In this document: piece by piece, positions 21,611 through 30,281 of the stretch
Layout: every line of letters starts with the position of its first letter
Numbering within the stretch: position 1 is the first letter of the stretch
Source: Spirochaetaceae bacterium
Lineage (GTDB): Bacteria; Spirochaetota; Spirochaetia; DSM-27196; SLAA01
Assembly: GCA_003552185.1 (NCBI GenBank)
Contig: PUOW01000440.1
Location: forward strand, 1 to 34,368
Direction of reading: 5' to 3'
Length of the DNA: 34,368 nucleotides
Position numbers and translations under genes: made by a program
The notes under the pieces: generated by a model
Told to the model about the DNA's origin: nothing
The model's database searches: none
What the model saw: the letters and a program-made list of their open reading frames with translations, nothing else

Positions 21611-23092
21611 CTACTGCTCCCTCATCTGCTCCGAGAGGCGGCGGGCGATCTCGAGTAACCGCTCGCGGCGATTTAGCGCGGGATCTTCGAGTACGCGCTG
21701 CAACAGCGCCTCGAGCACCCGGCCCATCTGCGGCCCGCGCGGCACGCCGTGCGTCGCCAGGTCGTTACCGTTTACCGCGAGCTCGCGCAGCGTCACCGGG
21801 TCGCCCCGTTCAAGGATTGCTCGTACGCGCTCGGCGAGCAACTCAATATCGGCTGCACGCTCATACTGCCCTGCGGCGCGCAGCTCGGCGCTTCTAAGGC
21901 TCACGGCGTCGTATATCTGCTCGGTAGCCACCGCGGAAACAACGCGGCGCAGCGCGGCGTCGCTGCAGCCCGGCCGGCACCGCAGGCGGTGATGACGCAC
22001 GAGGTGCGCGACCCGCTCCACGGTGTTGTTTGGATAACGAAGCCGCTTTAGGCAGTCTCTCGCGCGCTCGGCCGAGAGACGATCGCACTCGTCGAGAACG
22101 CGCGGCTCCGCCGCGTTGCCGCGGTGGTTCGCGGCGCAGTCCGGTAGCGCGAGCTCGTGTAGCAGCGCCGCCAGCCGTAGCTCGAGCTGCCCGGCTGCGG
22201 GCCGAGGCGTTTCGGCCACCGCGTCGCAGCTTCGAAGCAGGTGCTCGAGCAGCCCGGCGGCGGCGGGATCGCTTGTATCGCCGGTATCGGCGGCATCGCC
22301 GCTGGTGCCGGTATCGTGCCGGGCGCTTCCATCGTCTTCGGCGAGAAGGGGGAAGCCCTCGCAACGCAGCAGCTCGGGCAGCACCGCGCCCAAGAGACCG
22401 AACTCCAGCATCAGCCGCAACCCGTACGAGGGGCGAGGGGCAAGCAGAATCTTGCTGAGCTCGTCGCGGCTGCGCTCCACCGAGACCGCTCCCAGAGCCT
22501 CGCGCCGCCCGCGGAGCGCCGCGGCGGTGGCGTCCTCTATCGTGAACTCGAGCTGCGCCGCGAAACGGACCGCGCGAAGCACCCTCAGCGCGTCTTCCTC
22601 GAAGCGCTCGCGCGGGTTGCCGATGGCGCGCACCAGCCCCAGCTCAAGGTCTGAGCGGCCGCCGAACGGGTCGAGCAGTGTTCCGGTCTTGACCTCGAGC
22701 GCCATGCCGTTAATCGTGAAGTCGCGCCGCGAGAGGTCGGCATCGATATCGACTCCGAAGGTTACCTCGTCGGGGTGTCGGGCGTCGCTGTAGCCCGACT
22801 CGGCGCGAAAGGTGGTGACCTCGAACTGCCTGTTCTTGAACAGCACCGTGACGGTACCGTGTTGCACCCCGGTCGGGATTACGCGGCGAAAAATTTGCAT
22901 GACCTCTTCCGGGCGCGCGTCGGTCGCGAGGTCGTAGTCCTCGGGATAGGAGCCGCGCAGCAGGTTGCGAACCGCGCCTCCGACAAGATAGAGCTGAAAC
23001 CCGTTCTCGTCGAAAATTCGCGCTACCGTGCAGAGCTCACGCGGAAGCTCGGCGGGAAGAGAAAGACCGTGCGAATCCTCTGCGTCTTGCAT
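21611..23092 (-). CDS. cca: CCA-adding tRNA nucleotidyltransferase / poly(A) polymerase family
   Basis: This class II nucleotidyltransferase adds or repairs the 3' CCA of tRNAs, which the two tRNA genes here do not encode. It shows LYLVGGAVRNLLRG, the metal-binding EDYDLATDARPEEV, RRDFTINGMALEV and the flexible-loop region ERFEEDALRVLRAVRFAAQL. The C-terminal part has a degenerate HD-like helical region (LVRHHRLRC). The track start (GTG 23131) is replaced by ATG 23092, which has GGAAGAG upstream; this gives 493 aa. An Ala/Gly/Asp-rich insert lies near residues 270-300 (DTGTSGDAADTGDTSD). The gene is convergent with rnc (12-bp gap). A pure poly(A) polymerase cannot be ruled out by eye. Confidence 0.9.
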   Translation of the reverse strand: MQDAEDSHGLSLPAELPRELCTVARIFDENGFQLYLVGGAVRNLLRGSYPEDYDLATDARPEEVMQIFRRVIPTGVQHGTVTVLFKNRQFEVTTFRAESGYSDARHPDEVTFGVDIDADLSRRDFTINGMALEVKTGTLLDPFGGRSDLELGLVRAIGNPRERFEEDALRVLRAVRFAAQLEFTIEDATAAALRGRREALGAVSVERSRDELSKILLAPRPSYGLRLMLEFGLLGAVLPELLRCEGFPLLAEDDGSARHDTGTSGDAADTGDTSDPAAAGLLEHLLRSCDAVAETPRPAAGQLELRLAALLHELALPDCAANHRGNAAEPRVLDECDRLSAERARDCLKRLRYPNNTVERVAHLVRHHRLRCRPGCSDAALRRVVSAVATEQIYDAVSLRSAELRAAGQYERAADIELLAERVRAILERGDPVTLRELAVNGNDLATHGVPRGPQMGRVLEALLQRVLEDPALNRRERLLEIARRLSEQMREQ

Positions 23093-23246
23093 CTCTCTCT
23101 TCCTACACGCCGGCTGAGAGCCTGTCAACACGCAGACCGCAGAGCGCAGACGGTCGCGCGCAGCGCTTTGGGTTTAACAGTAGCGCCGTGGGAGCCGCGC
23201 TGTGGGTTTGGCGCCGCCGGGGCTGTGGGTGCCGGGCGGAGGGCGC

Positions 23247-23276
23247 AAAAAAAGCAGCCCGAAGGCTGCTTTTTTT
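23247..23276 (-). terminator. Strong Rho-independent terminator of flaB
   Basis: AAAAAAAGCAGCC-cgaa-GGCTGCTTTTTTT is a perfect 13-bp inverted repeat with a CGAA tetraloop and a T7 tract on both strands. It lies 12 bp after the flaB stop and shields cca from flaB transcription. Confidence 0.93.
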
Positions 23277-23288
23277 GGCTTGGGTGAG

Positions 23289-24161
23289 TTACTGCAGAAG
23301 CTGCAGTACCGTCTGAGGCTGCTGGTTCGCCTGTGCGAGCATCGCGGTCGAGCTTTGTTGCAGGATCTGGTTCGTGACCAAACGTACCATCTCGTCGGCC
23401 ATGTCGGTATCGCGGATGCGCGACTCCGACGCCTGCATGTTCTCGGCTCCAACCGCCAGACCGCGCTGAGCGTACTCGAGGCGGTTCTGGTACGCACCGA
23501 GGTCGGCGCGCTGTTTGCTCACCGTCGTGAGCGCCTCGTCCACAACGCCGATCGCAGCATTCGCCGCATCGGGAGTCGAGAGCGAGAGGAAGGTAGCGGT
23601 GTGCGGTAGTCCGTCGGTGCTTTGAAGACCCAAGGCCTGCGCCGTCATGGTGCCGACGTACACGCGCTCACGCTGATCCATGTTCGCCCCGATGTGGAAC
23701 CACATGCTCGCGGTGACCACGTTGGTACCGGTGTCGGCCGCGAAACGCCCGGTCATGAGATTCATGCCGTTGAACTCGGCGTGCGACGCAATCCGGTTGA
23801 TCTCGCGCACGAGCTGAGACACCTCGACCTGAATCTGCATGCGGTCTTCATCGGTGTAGATACCGTTGGAAGACTGCACCGCCAGCTCACGAACGCGTTG
23901 CAGGATGTCTTGGGTTTCCTGGAGGTAGCCCTCGGTGGTCTGAATCATCGAGATACCGTCGGCAGTGTTCTGCTCGGCTCGATTCAGACCGCGAATCTGG
24001 GAGCGCATCTTCTCAGATACCGCCAGACCCGAGGCGTCGTCGCCCGCGCGGTTGATCCGCATACCGGACGACAGCTTCTCCATGTTGCCCTCAACATCCA
24101 TCACGTTGAATTTCTGCTGGCGTTGGGCAAATGCAGCGCTGGTGTTGTGATTAATGATCAT
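23289..24161 (-). CDS. flaB: Flagellin core protein FlaB
   Basis: FlaB forms the core of the periplasmic flagellar filament. The 290 residues match spirochaetal Fla[21 protein letters not shown], then [20 protein letters not shown] and [20 protein letters not shown], and the conserved C-terminus ([20 protein letters not shown], then [20 protein letters not shown]). The length is as expected; there is no signal peptide, as FlaB is exported by the flagellar apparatus. The track ORF runs to 24368, but ATG 24161 has a perfect AAGGAGGAGAT. Upstream lie a sigma-28-type promoter and a CsrA-like hairpin; downstream a strong terminator, so it is monocistronic. Confidence 0.98.
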   Translation of the reverse strand: MIINHNTSAAFAQRQQKFNVMDVEGNMEKLSSGMRINRAGDDASGLAVSEKMRSQIRGLNRAEQNTADGISMIQTTEGYLQETQDILQRVRELAVQSSNGIYTDEDRMQIQVEVSQLVREINRIASHAEFNGMNLMTGRFAADTGTNVVTASMWFHIGANMDQRERVYVGTMTAQALGLQSTDGLPHTATFLSLSTPDAANAAIGVVDEALTTVSKQRADLGAYQNRLEYAQRGLAVGAENMQASESRIRDTDMADEMVRLVTNQILQQSSTAMLAQANQQPQTVLQLLQ

Positions 24162-24184
24162 ATCTCCTCCTTGGATGATCACTC

Positions 24185-24202
24185 CCGGACGTCCCTGTCC
24201 GG
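24185..24202 (-). promoter_or_regulatory. Leader hairpin resembling a CsrA binding site in the flaB mRNA
   Basis: The flaB leader contains CCGGACAGGGACGTCCGG: a 6-bp stem (CCGGAC/GTCCGG) with loop AGGGAC. The core ACAGGGACGT is close to the CsrA consensus ACARGGAUGU, and the GGA lies in the loop as CsrA requires. A second GGA overlaps the Shine-Dalgarno sequence (AAGGAGGAGAT). CsrA is known to repress flagellin translation in Bacillus (hag) and was reported as a FlaB repressor in Borrelia. The site is visible; its use here is inferred. Confidence 0.65.
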
Positions 24203-24241
24203 AATTCGACGTATCTGGGTTCCTACCGAACCCTGCTTCGA

Positions 24242-24268
24242 TTGTCGGCGCCTCGAGTGCGGACTTGA
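24242..24268 (-). promoter_or_regulatory. Sigma-28 (FliA)-type promoter of flaB
   Basis: On the minus strand TCAAGTCC (24261-24268), an exact 11-bp spacer and GCCGACAA (24242-24249) match the enterobacterial FliA consensus TAAAGTTT-N11-GCCGATAA in most key positions. The leader would be about 70 nt. Confidence 0.75.
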
Positions 24269-24334
24269 GCAGAATCCGGAACAAAATCAATTGCAACTCG
24301 CACAGTTTTGCACTACTGTAAGGCCGGAACGGCG

Positions 24335-26149
24335 ATGGCAAGCAGCGCGAACTTACACACTTTGGCACGCAGTTTAAGCGACGACGAGCGTCGCTACCTG
24401 CACGACAGAATCGTACAGAGCCTCAGCCTAACCAAGAGCAGCCAGGAGCAGCACCTCTATCGGGGCGAGCCGCCCGAGGAGCAACGGCGGGCGCTTATCC
24501 ATCGAGAAATCGCGGAGTTCTCGTTCTTGCGGCGTCTGTGGTTCGCCGTTCGGAAGTTCTTTAGCGGGCTCGACGACGAAACGCTTTATCAACAGATGCG
24601 CCTCGGGCGCATGAAGCGCAGACTTCGCCGTGGTGGGAAGCTCTTCATCGATGTCGACAATCGCACGCTCGGCCCGCAGTTCGCCGAGCGGGTATACGAG
24701 CTTTATCGGGCCGCGTATCCGGTAATACCGTTGGTAAAGGCCGCCTGGGGCGGCTCGCAGATGCTGCGCCAGATCGTTGAGTTTCACCTGCGGCGCAGTA
24801 TTCCCGGAGCCAAATACGAACTCGAGCAGTTCATCTCGCTCAACGAGATGATGGAGCTCTTTCGCGCGCACGAGAACAAATCCGAGGTTCGCTCCGAGGT
24901 GTTGAAGCGCCTCAAGACCTATATGGACGGCGTGCACGAAGACGTGTTTCGCAGTATCGCCGAAGGGGTTTTGCCGCTGTATCACCTCCGCGGGCTCGGG
25001 ATGTTTCCGTTCGACGAGTTCTTCCAGCTTTTCTCACACACGCTCGATCTCTCGGTTCCGCAGGAAACCCCAAGCTTCGGGAGCGTGGAGTTTGCGGTTG
25101 TCGGTCCGTATCTCGAGCAGCTGTATTACGGGCTCTACCTTGCCTCGAAGCACGGCAGCCGTAACGTACTTCACGAAGACGTGTTGCGCTTCTACCTGCT
25201 GTACGAGCGCGAGGGCGCCGAGGTGCTGCAGAATGACGATGCGCAGACGCTCGAGCACAAGACCTCCAGCATAGACTCGGAGCAGGTTTCGGGGCTGCAG
25301 GAGAACATTGCGAACCTCTACGAACAAGCCGAGCGTGCGCTGAAAGAGATGCCGCTTGTTGAGCTCGTAAAGGCGGTGCACGACGATCCCTACTATCGCT
25401 TGATGGTGTACGTACCGAGCCTGCACTTGCAGGAGTTCTATCATGCGGCGCTAAAGATACACCTCTTAACCGAGCTCGATGAGCTGTTTCCCCATGTTCG
25501 TCTCGGCGTGATCAACAAGATGATTCACGAGCTCTTCGGCGAAGAGCCGCCCGAGTTCGAGTTCTACCGCACCTCGATTCAGCAGACGGTCAAGAAGCTT
25601 GGGCTGCCGGTCTTCAAGCATATCCGCTCGTTGCAGGTGGTGTATCACTTTGTGCGCGAGATCTATCGGCCCGAGATTGTCGAGCTTCTGCGCGTGCTGT
25701 CGCGGATCGTTCCGGTGCGCGTAAAAGAGGCGGGTCGCGATCTGCTCACGATCGCTTCGGGAATCGAAGACGCCGCCGAGAAGATGCATCTCTTTGACCT
25801 CGGGTTTTCGCCTGATTCAGACGAGGGCAAGTCGTTCTACCGGCTGCGCTACGCGGTCGAGAAAGACGTCAAGCAACAACGCGCCTACCAGAAGTTCGTC
25901 GCGCAGAAAGATCGCGAAGCTCGCACCCTGCTCGACAAGAGCCTCGAGCGGTTCGAGGAGTTGACCACGGTACTCACCAACGTCAAGAACGCCTCGAACA
26001 CTGCGTTAAACGAAAAGTATTCCGCGGTGGCCGGCACCGCGACCCGCGGCGGACGGCCGCTCGATGCGGCGCTCGATCGCCAGCTCACCCGTCTGCGAAC
26101 CCTACGTACAGTGGTGAAGCACCTTATCGCGGTGGAAGAGGGCAGCTGA
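24335..26149 (+). CDS. Large spirochaete-type protein of unknown function (DUF5312-like)
   Basis: The 604-residue protein is mostly helical, without signal peptide or convincing membrane helices. Notable segments are [60 protein letters not shown] and [20 protein letters not shown], with a coiled C-terminus ([20 protein letters not shown]). By recall it resembles the DUF5312 family restricted to spirochaetes; I cannot verify this. The track starts at TTG 24308; ATG 24335 (MASSANLH) is preferred. It is divergent from flaB with overlapping regulatory DNA, which hints at a motility or cell-envelope role, but that is only context. Confidence 0.8.
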   Translation: MASSANLHTLARSLSDDERRYLHDRIVQSLSLTKSSQEQHLYRGEPPEEQRRALIHREIAEFSFLRRLWFAVRKFFSGLDDETLYQQMRLGRMKRRLRRGGKLFIDVDNRTLGPQFAERVYELYRAAYPVIPLVKAAWGGSQMLRQIVEFHLRRSIPGAKYELEQFISLNEMMELFRAHENKSEVRSEVLKRLKTYMDGVHEDVFRSIAEGVLPLYHLRGLGMFPFDEFFQLFSHTLDLSVPQETPSFGSVEFAVVGPYLEQLYYGLYLASKHGSRNVLHEDVLRFYLLYEREGAEVLQNDDAQTLEHKTSSIDSEQVSGLQENIANLYEQAERALKEMPLVELVKAVHDDPYYRLMVYVPSLHLQEFYHAALKIHLLTELDELFPHVRLGVINKMIHELFGEEPPEFEFYRTSIQQTVKKLGLPVFKHIRSLQVVYHFVREIYRPEIVELLRVLSRIVPVRVKEAGRDLLTIASGIEDAAEKMHLFDLGFSPDSDEGKSFYRLRYAVEKDVKQQRAYQKFVAQKDREARTLLDKSLERFEELTTVLTNVKNASNTALNEKYSAVAGTATRGGRPLDAALDRQLTRLRTLRTVVKHLIAVEEGS

Positions 26150-26203
26150 GCCGCCTGTTTTCTGGCGCCGTGCGCAGCCGGCGCCGTGCCTCGAGGCTCC
26201 GAG

Positions 26204-26223
26204 CGCGCAGCGCGCGGCGTTTT
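26204..26223 (+). terminator. Short hairpin-T terminator after the DUF5312-like gene
   Basis: CGCGC-agc-GCGCG is followed by GCGTTTTA within the 72-bp convergent gap. The stem is short, and the T-run overlaps the HIT gene stop. The direct repeat GGCGCCGTGC occurs twice just upstream. Confidence 0.4.
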
Positions 26224-26767
26224 ACTGGCCCCCGCCCCCGCCCCCGGGGTTGTCGACGGCGTTGTCGGCGGCTGCGGCGGTCTCGCGCTCGAGCGGCTCG
26301 AACGACTCGCGCAGGCGCTTCGCGGTCTCGAGCGGGCTTTCCACCAGCACGCGCTTGCCCGCAAGAAGATCGGCGATACCGGTTTCGTTGGGGTAGCGCG
26401 GGATTACGTGCAGATGTAGATGCGGTATCGAGGCGCCCGCCGCCGGGCCCATGTTGTAGCCGATATTGTAAGCGCGCGGCGTGTGCGTGCGGTCGAGAAT
26501 GTTCAGCGTTTCGTTCACGAGACGGTCGAGTCTGCGCTGTTCTTGATCGGTGTACTCCCGCAGGTCCTCTATGTGGCGCCTTGGAAACAGCATGAGGTGC
26601 CCAGGGTTATACGGGTAGAGGTTTACCGTGATCACAAACAGCGCGTCGCGATAAACCGAGAGATCCACCGCTTCGGGGTCTTCGTCACGGATGCGGCAGA
26701 GAATACACCCGTCGGGCCGGCCGCCTTTTACATAGGCGAGCTTCTCGAAGTTGAAGAAGTAATCCAT
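26222..26767 (-). CDS. HIT-family nucleotide hydrolase/phosphorylase
   Basis: The 181-residue protein has the histidine-triad motif HLHLHVIPR and an N-terminal CILCRIRDED pair of cysteines seen in zinc-binding HIT proteins such as Ap4A phosphorylase-type enzymes. Family members split dinucleoside polyphosphates or AMP-adducts; the substrate here is unknown. ATG 26767 (MDYFFNFEKLAYVKGG) lies one base after the stop of the upstream SPFH-like gene, so translation is probably coupled; the six extra residues in the track are unneeded. The C-terminus ends in a Gly-rich tail (NPGGGGGGQ) encoded by a C-rich tract, which might be prone to length change. Confidence 0.9.
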   Translation of the reverse strand: MDYFFNFEKLAYVKGGRPDGCILCRIRDEDPEAVDLSVYRDALFVITVNLYPYNPGHLMLFPRRHIEDLREYTDQEQRRLDRLVNETLNILDRTHTPRAYNIGYNMGPAAGASIPHLHLHVIPRYPNETGIADLLAGKRVLVESPLETAKRLRESFEPLERETAAAADNAVDNPGGGGGGQ

Positions 26768-26768
26768 A

Positions 26769-27617
26769 CTACTGCAGCTGCTCAAGCAACTGGAGTCCGC
26801 GAATGTTCAGCGGATCTCCGGCCTCGCCGCCGAGCGCAAAGTACTCGAGCAGCACCGGGTAGTCGCTCAAGAGACGACCGAAGCGCTCGAGCACCTCGAT
26901 CTTCTGCGCCTCGGTAACCTCGGTAACCGCCAGCTCGGCCTGAGCATCGATTATGGCGTCGCGCTGAGCCTCCACGATATCGAGGTAGATCTCGCGCCCC
27001 AGACGGTACAGTGCGAGATCGGGAAGCTCCAGTTCCCGAACGCGAAACGACACCACCTCGATCTCGGCGTAGCGCCCTTGAATCAAGCTCTCGAGCTCGT
27101 CCTCGATCTCGCTTAGGAGCTCCGAGACCGTCTCGGCCTCGGGTGCATCCCCGAAATACTCGCTCAGAAACTCGAGGCTAAACCGCTCGACCTCGGTGCT
27201 GAGCTCATCGAGATAGGCCTCTATGCCGTCGGGACGCAGCCCTTGGTCCTCGGCCAATCCCGGGAGCTCATCGTCCTGCAGCCGCACCTGAAGCTCGAGG
27301 CGAAGGTTGTAATCGAGGCTGGGATTGCCCTCGAGGTATTGCCGAAAGACCTCGCCCGAGGGTAAGGTGCCGGACTTCGAAAGCTCGAGCCGATGCGTCT
27401 CGCGGCTGAAGAGATACAGCTCCATATTTCCCGGGGGGACGTGCTCCCAGCGCCAGTTGAACTCGCCGGCGCGCAGCACCTCCGGCTCCCAGCCGCTGGT
27501 GCGGCTGAACGCCACCGCCACGTGGTCTTCGGGGATGAGAATCTGCACCCATCCGCGGTAGAACACGGCTCCACCGATCACCAGTAGTAGAATCAGGATC
27601 ACCAACGCTTTCTTCAT
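26769..27617 (-). CDS. Membrane-anchored SPFH/Band-7-like protein
   Basis: The 282-residue product starts MKKALVILILLLVIGGAVFY, one N-terminal membrane helix. What follows resembles the start of SPFH (prohibitin/stomatin) domains: ILIPEDHVAVAFSRTSGWEP and VLRAGEFNWRWEHVPPGNME. A long helical part with heptad-like Glu/Leu spacing comes next (SELLSEIEDELESLIQGRYA), ending with AQAELAVTEVTEAQKIEVLE. SPFH proteins oligomerise on membranes and scaffold proteases or microdomains. The start is chosen at ATG 27617 with AAAGGAT upstream; it overlaps the HAD gene stop (ATGA). The family call is by pattern and is moderate. Confidence 0.6.
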   Translation of the reverse strand: MKKALVILILLLVIGGAVFYRGWVQILIPEDHVAVAFSRTSGWEPEVLRAGEFNWRWEHVPPGNMELYLFSRETHRLELSKSGTLPSGEVFRQYLEGNPSLDYNLRLELQVRLQDDELPGLAEDQGLRPDGIEAYLDELSTEVERFSLEFLSEYFGDAPEAETVSELLSEIEDELESLIQGRYAEIEVVSFRVRELELPDLALYRLGREIYLDIVEAQRDAIIDAQAELAVTEVTEAQKIEVLERFGRLLSDYPVLLEYFALGGEAGDPLNIRGLQLLEQLQ

Positions 27618-28702
27618 GCCAAATCCTTTTCGCGGCGCAGTATACTCCGCAGATCGTTCCAATGCGCGATCACGAGATCGGGTTTAACCGCGAGATCCTC
27701 TAAACGCTCGGCTCTTAGCCGTAACGAGCGACGATCGCCGGCGAACAGCGCGGTCTGCATCCCGAGCTCGGCCGCCGGTGCAATATCATTTCCCATATCG
27801 TTTCCAATATACAACACTTGGTGCGGCTGTAGGGCATAGCGCCGCCTCAATTCCTCCAGGACCGGTGCAAACAGCGACGGCGACGGCTTAGCGACTCCGG
27901 CCTGATACGACCAGGCGCACAACTCCGCCTCAAAGCCCAGCGCCTCGAGCGACCTCTCGAACAGCGTCTCGACCACAAGCGGAGTGAAAAACTGCGCGTT
28001 CGAGACGATCCCGAGCGGCACACCACGCTCGCGCAGCAGCGCCAGGAGCTCGGCAGCGCCAGGCATAAGCGCGACCGGGTTGGCCTTGAGTTCGTAGCGC
28101 AGCGCAACACGGGCGACGAGCTCGTTGGAAAGGCCGCTCCAAGCGGCCCCGCTGCGTGCGTCGGAGGCCGCACCGGGCGCCCGTCCGCCCGCCGCCGCGC
28201 GCTCAGTGCCGCGCGCAGCGTTGTGCACCTCGGCGGCGGCCGCCAGCCGGTGCAACACGGTGCGCCAGACGGTTCGAATCTCCACCTCGGGATGATCGAC
28301 GCCTCGCTGTTTGAGTGCATGATGCGTCTCGCGTATCGCGGAGAAGTAGAGCCGGCGTGCCTCGGGGGCAAGACGCCTGCGCAGCGACGCGCCGGCGGGC
28401 GATGAGAGCTCAGGTAGCTCGGCGAGAGCGGCCGAAAACGCCGCATCGACGGCCTCAGCGAGTTCGGCATTGCGCTCGGCGCTGCCGATATCGCCCGAGC
28501 CCGAGATCAACAGCGTGCCGTAGACATCAAACAGTACGGCTTTGGGAGAGCCGGAGAATGCGCCGGTTGTTTCCAACCCGGTAGGAAGCGGCTCGAGCCC
28601 GGCGCCTGCGGCCCGCAGCTCGTCGGCCGCCAGATCGGCGGCCGGCAGGGGTGAGGGTTCGGCAGAGTTTTGAGCGGCGAACGAACCGATACCGTCCTCC
28701 AT
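27614..28702 (-). CDS. HAD-superfamily hydrolase with DxY nucleophile motif
   Basis: The 362-residue protein has a disordered N-terminus (about 1-50) and then a HAD core: AVLFDVYGTLL (nucleophile Asp), GIVSNAQ (motif II), AKPSPSLF with the Lys (motif III) and YIGNDMGNDIAPA (motif IV). The residue two after the nucleophile is Tyr rather than the Asp of phosphatases, as in L-2-haloacid dehalogenases and some related HAD proteins. An alpha-helical cap with an Ala/Gly-rich insert (RAAAGGRAPGAASDARSGAA) lies between motifs I and II. The ATG follows GAGGAG. It is the first gene of a coupled trio with the SPFH-like and HIT genes. The substrate is unknown. Confidence 0.87.
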   Translation of the reverse strand: MEDGIGSFAAQNSAEPSPLPAADLAADELRAAGAGLEPLPTGLETTGAFSGSPKAVLFDVYGTLLISGSGDIGSAERNAELAEAVDAAFSAALAELPELSSPAGASLRRRLAPEARRLYFSAIRETHHALKQRGVDHPEVEIRTVWRTVLHRLAAAAEVHNAARGTERAAAGGRAPGAASDARSGAAWSGLSNELVARVALRYELKANPVALMPGAAELLALLRERGVPLGIVSNAQFFTPLVVETLFERSLEALGFEAELCAWSYQAGVAKPSPSLFAPVLEELRRRYALQPHQVLYIGNDMGNDIAPAAELGMQTALFAGDRRSLRLRAERLEDLAVKPDLVIAHWNDLRSILRREKDLA

Positions 28703-28773
28703 GACTCCTCAATACTAAAAGAAAACCGCGAGCTCGCGCAAGCTCGATCGGCCCCAACGCGCCCGGCGCGCCC

Positions 28774-28838
28774 CGACGCGCGCCGCGGCCGCCGGCGATG
28801 TGACGGGCCACGGCAAGCCGGCCGACGCGCGCCGCGGC
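28774..28838. repeat. 16-bp direct repeat in a GC-rich intergenic gap
   Basis: CGACGCGCGCCGCGGC occurs at 28774-28789 and again at 28823-28838. The 229-bp gap between the divergent HAD and membrane-protein genes shows no gene and no clear promoter apart from the start regions. Confidence 0.7.
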
Positions 28839-28931
28839 ACTGCGCTGCGGCTGTGGCAACGCGCTGCGGGGGCACACGAGGGGCCGACCGCGGGCCTGCA
28901 CCAAGGCCTCGCTTCGTGATAGTATGCCGGT

Positions 28932-29288
28932 GTGACGACGAGCTTTCGACCACATCGGCCTCGGCGCGAACTCGAAGCACTGGTGCGCCATCTGCACAGC
29001 GCTAGCGTGTTTCTGTTTGCGAATGCCTTGATTGGGGCCGCGCTGTACGCCATCGGTAACTTCCAAGACTTTCTCGATGCAACGCAGTTTGTCCTGCTCG
29101 CGTTGATGCAGTATATCGCGATCGCTGCAGCGCTGGTAACCGCGCTGTACCTCGGCTTTGCGATTCTACAGATGATTGTGTTTCGTCGCTTTCGGTTGCG
29201 TCATGTGTTGTACGCCTTGATTGTAACCACCTTGTCGGCCGGTATCGCGCTGGTGGGCGGCATCCTCACCACGATCTCGGTATACTGA
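28932..29288 (+). CDS. Small three-helix membrane protein, unknown
   Basis: The 118 residues start at GTG with a basic N-terminus (TTSFRPHRPRRELEALVRHL) and then show three hydrophobic helices: VFLFANALIGAALYAIG, FVLLALMQYIAIAAALVTAL with LYLGFAILQMIVF, and LYALIVTTLSAGIALVGGIL. I do not recognise the family. It stands 9 bp upstream of map and is probably cotranscribed with it. No ribosome site is obvious, so the start is less certain than the reading frame. Confidence 0.7.
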   Translation: MTTSFRPHRPRRELEALVRHLHSASVFLFANALIGAALYAIGNFQDFLDATQFVLLALMQYIAIAAALVTALYLGFAILQMIVFRRFRLRHVLYALIVTTLSAGIALVGGILTTISVY

Positions 29289-29297
29289 GGTCACGCA

Positions 29298-30146
29298 ATG
29301 AAAGACAAGCTCGCGCTCGACCGCGCAACCGAACCCGACGCCGGCGACAAACCGAACCCCACAGACCCGCCCCCGATCCTCAAGACCGCCCTCGAGGTCT
29401 CGCATATGCGCGTGCCCGCGCGGCGTCTCGCGGAGCTGCTACAGGAGCTGGCCCCGGCGATTCGCCCGGGGGTGTGCACCGCCGAGCTCGCTGCCGACTG
29501 CATCGCACGCTTGAAAGTGCGCGATCTCGCGCCTGTTCAACGCGGGTACCGGGGCTTCCCGGCCGACGTCTCGATCTCGGTAAACGAGCTGGCCGCGCAC
29601 GGCGTGCCCAACGGACGTACCTTGCACTCGGGCGACGTGGTAACGGTGGACCTTGCGGTAGACCACGGCGGCTGGAAGGCCGACGCCGCCTGGAGCTACG
29701 CCGTGGGCGAGGGCAACGCCGCGGTGCACCGCTTGCTGCGTGCCGCCCGCGCCGCCACCGAGGCCGGGCTCGCCGCTGCGCGAGCGGGCGCGCAATTCGG
29801 CGCGATCGGCGTCGCGATCGAGGATGCCGCCGCGCAGTACGGCTGTGCGGTTGCGCGCGGTCTCTGCGGGCATGGCATCGGGAGAACCCTGCACGAGGCG
29901 CCGCGCGTGTTCAACGGCCGCTCCGCCGACGCCGGTGCACGAATTGAGCCCGGCATGGTGTTTACCGTTGAGCCTGTGGTGGTGCTCGATACTGCTGAGG
30001 TAAGGATTGTTCGCACCCCCGACGGCTACGGGCTGCGCACCGAAGACCTACGCCCCTGCGCACAGTTCGAGCAAACCGTCGCGATCTTCCACGACCACAC
30101 CGAGGTCCTTACCGCGCCGTTTACCTCACCACGACGAGGCAGGTAG
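29298..30146 (+). CDS. map: Methionine aminopeptidase, type I
   Basis: The enzyme removes the initiator Met from nascent proteins. All five metal ligands are visible: VVTVDLAVDHG and WKADAAWSY (Asp pair), CGHGIGRTLHEAP (His), FTVEPVVV (Glu) and QFEQTVAI (Glu); the substrate His is in NELAAHGVPNGR. The 282-residue length includes an N-terminal extension of about 25 residues rich in Asp and Pro (TEPDAGDKPNPTDPPP). No zinc-finger extension is present. GAGGT lies upstream of the ATG. Confidence 0.95.
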   Translation: MKDKLALDRATEPDAGDKPNPTDPPPILKTALEVSHMRVPARRLAELLQELAPAIRPGVCTAELAADCIARLKVRDLAPVQRGYRGFPADVSISVNELAAHGVPNGRTLHSGDVVTVDLAVDHGGWKADAAWSYAVGEGNAAVHRLLRAARAATEAGLAAARAGAQFGAIGVAIEDAAAQYGCAVARGLCGHGIGRTLHEAPRVFNGRSADAGARIEPGMVFTVEPVVVLDTAEVRIVRTPDGYGLRTEDLRPCAQFEQTVAIFHDHTEVLTAPFTSPRRGR

Positions 30147-30232
30147 CCGCCCGCGCCCGGACCGCTCGGCGAGCGCGCCGATTGCGGCTGAGCCGACACG
30201 GCGTCTCAGATGCTTGGGCTCAGATGCTCATC

Positions 30233-30261
30233 TTGACAGGAGCATCCTCGACCGGTAAGGT
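30233..30261 (+). promoter_or_regulatory. Promoter of tRNA-Thr
   Basis: TTGACA (30233-30238), a 17-bp spacer and TAAGGT (30256-30261) end 20 bp before the mature tRNA 5' end. The -10 box resembles that of tRNA-Gly (TAAGTA). Confidence 0.65.
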
Positions 30262-30281
30262 AGGCGCAGCGTTTTACGCGA

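Noticed and set aside
23093-23131. TTGACA plus TAGGAA as a promoter for cca
   Set aside because: The -10 box would overlap the ribosome site and transcription would begin at or after the ATG; a leaderless start is unlikely given the good Shine-Dalgarno.
24291-24319. TTGCAA-N17-TACTGT as promoter of the DUF5312-like gene
   Set aside because: The spacing is right, but the boxes are poor and the leader would be too short for the ribosome site before ATG 24335.
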